From contig JAMXDE010000015.1 of the NCBI GenBank assembly GCA_026770025.1, forward strand, positions 248,001 through 312,000: a stretch of 64,000 bases of DNA. Direction: 5' to 3'. Origin of the DNA: Craspedostauros australis. Lineage: Eukaryota > Bacillariophyta > Bacillariophyceae > Mastogloiales > Achnanthaceae. Of this stretch, positions 19,615 to 28,600 are shown piece by piece. A program made the translations under genes and the position numbers. Below the pieces are notes generated by a model. It ran no database searches and was not told the origin of the DNA. It worked only from the letters and a program-made list of their open reading frames with translations. Position 1 is the first letter of the stretch, and every line of letters starts with the position of its first letter.

Positions 19615-22600
19615 TCACCATCCCATGAGCATCCTTCGCAGGTGCTCGAATGCATCCCGCGCAAGGCCCTTGGTGAAGATGTCAGCGACCTGATGTGGTG
19701 TTGGTACGTGTAGGATTCGAATGAAGCCTTCCTTGACCCAGTGCCAGAAGAAGTGCCATTTGGTGAGAAAGTGTTTGGTTCGCGCCGTGACCTTGTGGTT
19801 TGTTGCCAGTGAGATGCACGCCTCGTTGTCTTCAAAAACGGTGCATTGGATGTTGGTTTGCAGCGGCTGGTTGAGGCTCGTTGATGCGTTCACTTCGTTG
19901 ATGAGTTGTTGCATGGGGATGAGGGCGCGCATGGCAAGAGACAGGGTGGCGTATTCCGACTCCATTGTCGATAAGGCGATCTCCGTCTGCAGCTTCGATT
20001 TCCACACGAGCGGGCAGCCACCGAGGATGATGATGTAGCCGGTACGTGAGCGTACTGCGTTGGGAGAATCGTCGGACTCGCGCTTGTACAGACCAGCAAA
20101 ATCGGCATCGACATAGCATTCCAGGTTGAGTTGGCCCGTTGGTCGTACGATGGTGCCCATGGTGTTGGTGTGGCGGAGGTATCGCACGATCATCTTGATG
20201 GCCTTTGCGTGCGGTTGGCGGGGATCGTTGCTGAATCGGGCCACTTGAGAGACGGCGAAGGCCAAGTCGGGGCGTGTGTTCGTAGTCAAGTAGAGCAGCA
20301 TGCCGACGATGGAGCGGTAGTTCCATGCTTCCTTCATTGGCGGTTGGTCGGTTGAGGCGCCGAGGGCGAGTTGTGTTGTTGGTGTCACATTTGGTTTGCA
20401 GTGCTGCATACCGGTGGCCTCGATGATCTTGTTGATTAACCCGGTCTGCTTGAGGTGGATGGTGTTGTTTTTGGGGTCTCGGTGCAGTGATATTCCCAGG
20501 AACTCCGTGAACGTGCCCTCTCGTGTGAGATCAAATCCGCGTTTGCGCATGGACTCGATGAATGCGTCTGCCTCTTCTTCCGTACGCGAAGCGATGCCAG
20601 CGTCGTCCACGTAGAGGACGATCATCATGCCGTCGCGCATGAACAGGCACTTCTCTTGGTCACACGCGTGAAACCCTTCCGCAAGGAGGGCGCGCACAAG
20701 ATGCTGATACCATAGCTTGGGAGCTATAGTGAGACCATAAAGGCTTTTAATCAGCTTGAGGCACGTGTCAGGTCCATTCGTTGATCGGAAACCGCGAGGG
20801 AGGTGTAGGTAGACAGGTCGGTGGATGTCGGCTTGGACGAACGCGTTCGAAAAATCGATCGATGTCGTGACCCAGCGGAGCAAAATGGAAAGGATGAGAA
20901 AGACGCGGACGGACGACCATGCGACGACCGGAGCGTAGGTTTCTTCCGTTTCGGTCATCATATTGCCTCTGCAGCACCATCGGCCTTTATACTTCTTGAC
21001 CGTGCCGTCGGGCATTCGCTTGCGTCGGAATACCCATGTGCCCGGGAAGATGCGATCGGTGGTGGAGGATTTCGGCACCTCAATCCACGTTCCTTTGTTG
21101 GTGAGATCGTGGATTTCCTTGTGTGCGGCGGCCATCCATTCATTCTTGTTGTCGTCATTCATGGCCTCGCTGAAAGATAGAGTGTCGGGGTCAGCTTTCG
21201 ACGCCTTGTAGCTGAAGTGCCGGTCCGTGATGTCGAGATCGCTGCCGCTGGTGAAGAAGCTGAGCAGGTCATATGTGATGAGGGCACTGTGGTTGTCGTT
21301 GTCGTCGTGCTCGACCGCTGCTGCCATTGCGTAGTGTTCGTCGGTTTCATCGTCATGCTGCGGTGGATGGTGGGCGTAGTGAGTTGATGCCGAAGCGTGC
21401 TGTTCGGCCGGTTCGAATTCGCTCGGTGGGGCCATGATCATCGGTGGTACCTCTGGCGCGACTCCAAGTTGGATGTGTAAGTGGAGTATTCCGATCTCAA
21501 ATCGCTCGTCATGCGTGATGAGATGCCACGCGAAGCCTGCTCGCCGCATGAAGTCCTGTACCCGTTCATCTTCGTCCGGTGGTCGTAGACCGTTCTCCAT
21601 GGCCGCAATGGCTCGCTCCAGAGTGTACCGCTGGCCTTGTGTTCTTGACGTGAACCCGAAGTACGAGACGGGGAGGTGATACTCACCTGTTTCGAGCATT
21701 TCGTCAACGGCGTCAACGAACCTACGGATGGCGTAGTAGATGCACTGGCTCCTTGCAGCCTCCGTCGGGAATCGGAACTGCACCACATGGTCAAAGTAGT
21801 GGCGGATGTGCCGAGTGATGTTGACGTGGTGTGGCCACAAGTGACCGATGTCGATGGGGTCCATGGTGTAGCCGGGGGATGAGTCTTCGTCCTCTGAGGA
21901 CGAGTCGGATTGGTTGCTCATCATGAGGATGTGGTGTTCATGCGGGGATGCTGCTTCATCGGCCGCCGCCTCCTCTTGTTCCCTGCGCATCTCGGCCCGG
22001 ATCTCGAGCTGCCTTGCACGGAGCATTCGTTCCATCTCGAGGTCGCCCTGCGCCCAACGCCGTTCGTCCTTTCGTAGCTCTTCGGTATCGATGGTTCTCA
22101 AATTTCGGAGCATGGATTCCGCGTCGCGGACCAGGACCTTGGCTTTTTGTGTTACCTGGTCGTCAGGGTGTTCTGTGAACTCCATTAGCGACTGGTGGCA
22201 CTCCTGTAGAACCTTCTTCATGCTCTGCACCGCTTGGGTCCTGCTGGAGTTGCCTGTGTGTTGAGTTGTCACGTTGGCGCTAGCTTCGATGGGTAGCGTG
22301 TCTTCATCTGCCCACACGACTTTGCCCCCTAACTTGTTGTAGGTGAGCCGTTCGACGGTTTTGCGTTCTCGTGGCTCTCGCTTGTTGATACGCTCCGAAC
22401 GGCGAAGAGGAGGCGGCCTGGTTTGTTTGGTCTTGTCTCTTTTCGTTGGCGCGTGGATGGGTTCACGAGGTGGCGAAGCTGGAGGGGAATCACTTGTGAT
22501 CGGCATGACACCACTTTCGTCGTCGTTTGTCGCTCCCTCTGTTGGTGGCAACAGGTTTGGCGAAGTTGTGACGACACGTTCTTTCGGCTCCTCACCTCCC

Positions 22601-22905
22601 TCTGTTGGTGGCACTGGTGGTGTGCGTGTGTGATCTTCAACAGTATCCGCTGGTTGGGAGGTTGGTTGAGGTGGTTGCACTTGATCGACCGGTGTTGTGT
22701 CGTTGTTCATTTCCGGTTCCGACGGCTGCTCCAAAATGTGAGCTGGTGAATCTGTGTTGATCGGAGTTCGCGTGGGTGCCGGTGGCGCGCCTGATGATGG
22801 CGGTGGCATCGGCGCATCGTTGATGGAGTGAAACCGTCGGCGATCGTTTGCGTCTTCACGTTCGATATCTCTTTCTTCCATGGCGATGATGTCTTCGTCG
22901 TCGAA
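19615..22905 (-). CDS. Copia element E polyprotein, 3' part (RT and RNase H)
   Basis: The frame enters through the target duplication of LINE F (T-T-Y-Q-I-P) and runs to a stop at 19615. The first part is an acidic, Pro/Thr-rich linker, then a basic RRSERINKREPRERK stretch. Copia RT follows, with WVFRRKR, DFSNAFVQAD, YGLTIAPKLWYQ and LYVDDAG (near 20605-20620). RNase H then shows YVDADFAG, STMESEYATLS and a final HxVADIFTKGLA block. All copia RT and RNase H landmarks are present and no stop interrupts them. The natural start codon is at 35244; this half has no start of its own. Confidence 0.9.
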   Translation of the reverse strand, partial: FDDEDIIAMEERDIEREDANDRRRFHSINDAPMPPPSSGAPPAPTRTPINTDSPAHILEQPSEPEMNNDTTPVDQVQPPQPTSQPADTVEDHTRTPPVPPTEGGEEPKERVVTTSPNLLPPTEGATNDDESGVMPITSDSPPASPPREPIHAPTKRDKTKQTRPPPLRRSERINKREPRERKTVERLTYNKLGGKVVWADEDTLPIEASANVTTQHTGNSSRTQAVQSMKKVLQECHQSLMEFTEHPDDQVTQKAKVLVRDAESMLRNLRTIDTEELRKDERRWAQGDLEMERMLRARQLEIRAEMRREQEEAAADEAASPHEHHILMMSNQSDSSSEDEDSSPGYTMDPIDIGHLWPHHVNITRHIRHYFDHVVQFRFPTEAARSQCIYYAIRRFVDAVDEMLETGEYHLPVSYFGFTSRTQGQRYTLERAIAAMENGLRPPDEDERVQDFMRRAGFAWHLITHDERFEIGILHLHIQLGVAPEVPPMIMAPPSEFEPAEQHASASTHYAHHPPQHDDETDEHYAMAAAVEHDDNDNHSALITYDLLSFFTSGSDLDITDRHFSYKASKADPDTLSFSEAMNDDNKNEWMAAAHKEIHDLTNKGTWIEVPKSSTTDRIFPGTWVFRRKRMPDGTVKKYKGRWCCRGNMMTETEETYAPVVAWSSVRVFLILSILLRWVTTSIDFSNAFVQADIHRPVYLHLPRGFRSTNGPDTCLKLIKSLYGLTIAPKLWYQHLVRALLAEGFHACDQEKCLFMRDGMMIVLYVDDAGIASRTEEEADAFIESMRKRGFDLTREGTFTEFLGISLHRDPKNNTIHLKQTGLINKIIEATGMQHCKPNVTPTTQLALGASTDQPPMKEAWNYRSIVGMLLYLTTNTRPDLAFAVSQVARFSNDPRQPHAKAIKMIVRYLRHTNTMGTIVRPTGQLNLECYVDADFAGLYKRESDDSPNAVRSRTGYIIILGGCPLVWKSKLQTEIALSTMESEYATLSLAMRALIPMQQLINEVNASTSLNQPLQTNIQCTVFEDNEACISLATNHKVTARTKHFLTKWHFFWHWVKEGFIRILHVPTPHQVADIFTKGLARDAFEHLRRMLMGW

Positions 22906-22925
22906 AGGAATCTGGTAGGTTGTAT
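22906..22925 (+). repeat. Target-site duplication of LINE F, left copy (20 bp)
   Basis: AGGAATCTGGTAGGTTGTAT is repeated exactly at 31342-31361. Twenty bases is a typical length for target-primed reverse transcription. Both copies encode T-T-Y-Q-I-P of the copia polyprotein on the minus strand. Confidence 0.95.
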
Positions 22926-23009
22926 AGTTTCGGAATTCCGACAAACCAAACCAAAGAAAAATAAAAACTAATTAATACCCACACACAACACAAACAACAG
23001 CAAAGCAAA

Positions 23010-25622
23010 ATGACTTCGAACAAGCAAGCCAACACGAGCAACCACGATGAGCGAAACCATGAAGATGGTCCAACTTTGACGCTGCCCACCAAGGAACCCG
23101 ACAAACCGGAGACGACCATGGCCACCGATACAAGTAACCAACACCGCGCACGACGTCAAGCAAAAAGAGCCATCCCATACGACGGAGGAATGGAGGAGAA
23201 CGACCCAGATGATGTCTCAATCACCTTCAAACCAAGATCGAGCACCTTCAAGACAGCAGCGAACAAGACCGGCATTGACATCACGCCATTTGCGAAAGCA
23301 ACGGGAGATGGCTCTATCGACAGAGCAGCAAAGATGGCATGGAGAGCCCGAGCGGTGTGGTACAACAGAGATGAGGCCACGGCAGACAGAGAAAACCCAA
23401 CCACCAAGCAGTGGGAACACTTCTTCCGCGACCTAGCAGACGGCAGGGTGACATCATTCGGCCCAATCACACTCCCAAACAAAGACCCCACCCGACTCCG
23501 GCTCCTACAGTTCGTCCTCAATGTAGCATCTACCAACCCACTGGAGGTATTCAAAGCACACCTCAACGACGACGGGACGGTGAAGAGCGCAAGAGCAGTC
23601 AAAGTGTGGAAAGCCGCCAACAGAGTCTTGGGATCCAACTATGATCTCGGCGCAGCGCCCAGCAGTGCATCCGATGCTAACGAAGACGCAATGGATGGAC
23701 TCACCCTGCTATCCAGACAGATCGACCCGGCCAATACAGCAAACCGCCCCAACACAAGCTCAGTGGCAGCCATGCCCATCAACACAGGAACAGAGTCACT
23801 CAGCACCGACAGCGATTCGTACACCAGCAGGCAACCCACCAAACGCACCAGATTCAAGTCGCCACGACACACCACGGATATGGCACAAATCAGCCAGAAC
23901 AGCTACAACAGCACGCAATCTACCAGATCAGGTAACAGCAGCGACACATCGACTGACTCAGGCGTCACCAAACAACACCACGGCCCACGACGCTCGCCAC
24001 GCAACAAAGCCAAAGCAGACGACAACTCCGTAAGTTCTGACGACGAGTCCAACACCTCACAGGCGAAGATAGCCCCTCCCAGGCACGAATACATCACCAG
24101 GTTCACCATCAAGCTTAACGTGGACAGAACGGAGGAGGATACCACTGAAGCAGTGAGAGACAGGATCAAGCGATGGTTCCGACAAATTCGTCGCATCGAC
24201 TCATCGGCCACGATCCTACCATGGAGAGAAAGCAGCAACAACGGACCACACATCGCCCACTCAGGTCAAATACCAGAACGAATGGAAGATCTCCGGACGT
24301 TCTTCCCTGGACTCAGAGCACCATCGGGCGCCACCGGCATCACCTACGCGAAGGTACGAATCACGACGCGCGAGGATCCTTTCGACATCACGGCAGACCG
24401 AAACTCCGAACTCAATGCCTACTACTACAACGAGCATGAAGGTCTATACCTGGCCCAATTGCAAGAGGCAGAAGAAGTGAAAGAGATTGGGTTCTTACTC
24501 TACACCGGAGGATTCACAGACGTCAACGGGACTGTCGAAGTCATCAACAGGAGCCTCAGGAGAATCCACAGCGAAATCAGGGTGGGCGGAAAGATCAAAA
24601 ACATCATTCAGGTCAGCGAGGAAACCAAAGAGAAATACAAAGACGGGAAACGCCATTGGACGGTCCAACCATGGAGAGCTGTTAAGCTGGAAGTGGAAAG
24701 GTCACAAGCATACGCGGCCGTTGCAGCAGTAGCTACTCTCTTCAACACAGAGTCAGAACGGCCCGGCGAAATGAAATTCAGATTCTTGCCCGACAAGAAA
24801 TACGAGCAGATGTCACGCAAAAAGACGGCATTCCGAGAAGATCTGCTTGCAAAACACCAAGCCATCCTCTCCGTGATCGAGTACTCAGATTCAGATGGAG
24901 TCATGCACCTGGACAAAAAGGTCAAAGGCAAGGACGGGCAGTCCATCACACTACGGAAACTTATCCTCCGCGAAACCAACGCAGAAGGAAAGAGCATCTT
25001 CCACAGTGTGGACAGAGCCCGGGGCACAGATGACCAGATCGTGGCACATTCCTTCCCAGAGTACCTAGCAGACGCAAAACACTTCATGAGCCTACTACCA
25101 GCAGTGGCAAGACACAAAGTGGGAGACAAAGCGGAGAAATGGTTCAGCCCAGAGGTCTGGTTGGCAAGCCTGAGCATCGTGTATGACCCAGACACCAATG
25201 ACTACACCTCCCCAGATGTTCACTATCTTGGCGCGATTGCCGACGAATCTTTTCCAGCCAGCGTGGTCATCACCAACATACCCGACATGATGCCAGTCAA
25301 CCACAGGCCGGCGGCACTCGACAACCGCAGCTTGTTCAATCCGAACTCAACAATTGGGACAGCCAACAGGTCGATGGACTCAGCGTACACGGCGGCCCCC
25401 AGATCAACCGCTGACAATTCGGCCGCAACCAACACACAACAAGGACAGCACGACCAAGCAACCATCAACCCAAGCAGCATTCTCCGCACAGGAACCGCCA
25501 CCAGGTACAACCAACCCCAATCCAAGGAAGAACAACTGCTCGCACAAGTACAAGCTCTCCGACGACAACTGGGCAAACCCGACGGCGAACCTCCGCAGCC
25601 CAATGGAGACCCGCGACCATGA
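23010..25622 (+). CDS. LINE F ORF1 protein (870 aa)
   Basis: ORF1 presumably binds the element RNA. It starts at ATG 23010 after an A-rich leader. Residues 1-60 are polar. Residues 60-220 contain a folded-looking segment (W-K-A-A-N-R-V-L-G-S near 200). Residues 225-345 are Ser/Thr-rich and disordered. A conserved-looking region starts near 350 (TRFTIKLNVDRTEEDTTEAV), reaches ATILPW and continues to about 720. The C-terminus is Asn/Gln-rich with a short Leu-zipper-like QSKEEQLLAQVQALRRQL. I see no CCHC knuckle and no obvious RRM, unlike many LINE ORF1 proteins. The stop (25620-25622) overlaps the ORF2 start. Confidence 0.85.
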   Translation: MTSNKQANTSNHDERNHEDGPTLTLPTKEPDKPETTMATDTSNQHRARRQAKRAIPYDGGMEENDPDDVSITFKPRSSTFKTAANKTGIDITPFAKATGDGSIDRAAKMAWRARAVWYNRDEATADRENPTTKQWEHFFRDLADGRVTSFGPITLPNKDPTRLRLLQFVLNVASTNPLEVFKAHLNDDGTVKSARAVKVWKAANRVLGSNYDLGAAPSSASDANEDAMDGLTLLSRQIDPANTANRPNTSSVAAMPINTGTESLSTDSDSYTSRQPTKRTRFKSPRHTTDMAQISQNSYNSTQSTRSGNSSDTSTDSGVTKQHHGPRRSPRNKAKADDNSVSSDDESNTSQAKIAPPRHEYITRFTIKLNVDRTEEDTTEAVRDRIKRWFRQIRRIDSSATILPWRESSNNGPHIAHSGQIPERMEDLRTFFPGLRAPSGATGITYAKVRITTREDPFDITADRNSELNAYYYNEHEGLYLAQLQEAEEVKEIGFLLYTGGFTDVNGTVEVINRSLRRIHSEIRVGGKIKNIIQVSEETKEKYKDGKRHWTVQPWRAVKLEVERSQAYAAVAAVATLFNTESERPGEMKFRFLPDKKYEQMSRKKTAFREDLLAKHQAILSVIEYSDSDGVMHLDKKVKGKDGQSITLRKLILRETNAEGKSIFHSVDRARGTDDQIVAHSFPEYLADAKHFMSLLPAVARHKVGDKAEKWFSPEVWLASLSIVYDPDTNDYTSPDVHYLGAIADESFPASVVITNIPDMMPVNHRPAALDNRSLFNPNSTIGTANRSMDSAYTAAPRSTADNSAATNTQQGQHDQATINPSSILRTGTATRYNQPQSKEEQLLAQVQALRRQLGKPDGEPPQPNGDPRP

Positions 25623-28600
25623 TAGTCAGCCACAACCGGGCACAGTCCAGCTCGAACAACAACGGACCCGACAACCAAGAGGAATTGAGGCCGGACGGAT
25701 CAATTTCTCAACAACAACATATAGGGCAAACCACCCAGCCCAAACCAAAAGGCCACATCAGGATAGCGACCCTCAACATCGGAAGCTTACCACCGGACCC
25801 TACGGAACCCAAGAACGACGACCTATGGCAGTTCACGCGCCAACACCACATCGACATACTCCTCATCACGGAGGTCGGACTCAACTGGAACCAAGTTCCC
25901 ACGGATACCACACTTGCACACCGAGCGGAGCGGCACCTGCGCATGGTGAAAACCAGCACATCGCACTACCAGACCACCGCCCGCAACCCTCGCCAGTGGG
26001 GCGGCACAGCAGTACTCATCCACGGCAACGCCGCCGGCAGAGTGCTGTCACGCAGCAACGACCCCAACCAAAGCGGGCGATGGGCAAGCATGCTGCTGCA
26101 AGGCAAGCAGGGCATCAAAGTCCGAGTGGTGTCCATCTACGTTCCCACGAAGTCAACACAAACCACCGGGACAGTCTACAATCAACAAGCAATCAAGGCA
26201 GCTCAACGAGGATCCAACCTGGAGCCGATAGACCTGCTCATTGACGACCTGCAGACCCAGATATCGCTCTGGAAGCAAGCAGGAGAAACGATCATCGTAG
26301 GGGGTGATGTGAACATGGACATCAGAAGGTCCAAAATATCGACAATGCTTCAGTCCGAAGGCATGCATGAACACCATTCCAAACAGATCAACCACCCATA
26401 CGCCACAATGATCAGGAACACCAGAGGAATCCCAATCGACGGCATATGGACCACGAGCGACATACGCCCATCTCAGCTTGGCCTCACGGCCTACAGCGGC
26501 TGGGACCACAGAGCGGTGTGGATGGACATCGTCGCGGCCAACCTACTCGGACCCTCCAAACAACCCACCACGCCATTCAGAGGACGGAGGCTGCAACTCA
26601 ACCAACCAGCGACAGTGCGCAGGTATACAGAAGAGTACACCGAACAGGCCAACAACAAACGGCTACGAGCACGCGCAGAAGCACTCAACTCAGACATCGG
26701 AGAAGGTCCCATCACAACAACGCAAATCCGCGAACTCGAAGCCATCGACAAAGACCGAACCCAGGCCATCCTACACGCAGAACGCCACTGCCGCCGAGTA
26801 CGCGCAGGTGCAGTCCCATTCTCGCCAGCACTGTCGAAAATACACTGGGAGCACAGGTTTTGGACCCTCAGCATAAAGCGTAGGAAAGGGCACAACATCA
26901 AAGGTCGCACCGTCGACAAAGCCAGGAAAAAGGCAAAGCTCTCAGCACTCACCCGGCATATGACCCTGACAGAGATGGGTAGACGCAGAAACGATGCATG
27001 GCGCCGTTACCGACAAGCGAAGCAAGACGCCGCTAACCACCGGAGGACGTTCCTCGCAGACGACGAAGCTGAAGTCTCCCGAACAGGCAGGGATACTGTG
27101 AAATACAGAGCCCAAATCCAGCAAAGAGAAGACACGCGAGCGGCCTACAGGCGCATCGGCTGGGCACTAAAGGCGAACGGAGAAGACTCCCAAGTGTCCA
27201 TAGTTATCGATGACGGACCAGGAGGGCAAGGGAATCTCCTCACATCCGGAGAAGATGTGGCCAGAGCATGCTGTAACAACAACATCGACAAATACAGCCA
27301 GGCCTGGCTAGCTGAGGTCTGCCAACGACCATTGAAGCGCAGCCTTGGCCGATTCGGCACCAGCGCGGCGGCCACAGCCATCCTACACGGCATCGTCCCA
27401 TCGCAGATCAATGCCAACACCAATGAAGTGCTCCAAGCTCTGCACCAACCTCCACAGGCAAGCCCATGGCCCCGGCTGAACACGACCATCACCCATGAAA
27501 GCCACTCCGAAGGATGGTCACGCATCAAAGAGAGCACGTCTTCCGGGCCGTCTGGAATCCACTTCGGGTGTTGGAAGGCCAACGCGAAGGTGCCAGAGCT
27601 TGCTCTCATCGACGCCATACTGCGTGAGATTCCTTACCGCACGGGCTACAGCCTCCAGCGATGGCAACAGTGCACCGACATACAGCTCAGGAAGAAACCG
27701 GGCAATCTCGCAGTCACCAAAACAAGGACGATTGGCCTCATGGAAGGCGACTTCAACATGAACAATCGCCTTCTCGGCAAACAGGCCAGATCACACGCGG
27801 AGAGCAACGGGACCATCGCCGCTGAACAATATGGGAGCCGGAAGGCCCACACGGCCCAAGAAGTCCTACTCAACACCACCCTCATCGACGATGTAGGCCG
27901 AGTCACCGGCCTCCACTACGCAGTCTGCTCCAACGATGCGAAGGGATGCTACGATCGAATCGCCCACCCCATATTCGGCTTGGCCCTACGACGACAGGGA
28001 GTGCCGGCAGCGCCCATCGAGAGCACCCTGCGCACTTTACAGGCAATGACTCACCGCATACGCACCGCTGCAGGCACGTCGACTGCTTCGTACTCAGGCA
28101 AGCAGCGAGGCCAATTCCTCCAAGGTTTAGTCCAGGGGTTGGGATCCGCGCCAACAGGCTGGTTGCTGATCAGTTCAGCCATCATCGACAGCATGCGCCG
28201 CCGCGGGCACGGACTCAGCCTCCCGGATCCCATCACCAATGCTGGCCACGTCATCACAGGGACAGCCTACGTCGACGACACCAACGTGATGCAGAGCCTG
28301 CAAGCAGACACCCCCAATGCGCAGGCCACAGCCTTCCAAGCGTCAGTCGATCATTGGGACAATCTACTCACTGCCACGGGCGGAGCTCTAGAACCGACAA
28401 AGAGCTTCTGGCAGCTGATCCGATTCAAGTGGCACAGAACACAATGGAACTACGACCTATCTACTCCCACCACCGGAGTCCACATGAACTCCCCAGACGG
28501 CCAGCGCATCCAGTTGGCACTGACTGGTCCTCGAACCGCAGCCAAATACCTAGGGATGATGTCTCGAAGAGACGGTAAGCAAACAGAGCACGCCAGCTAC

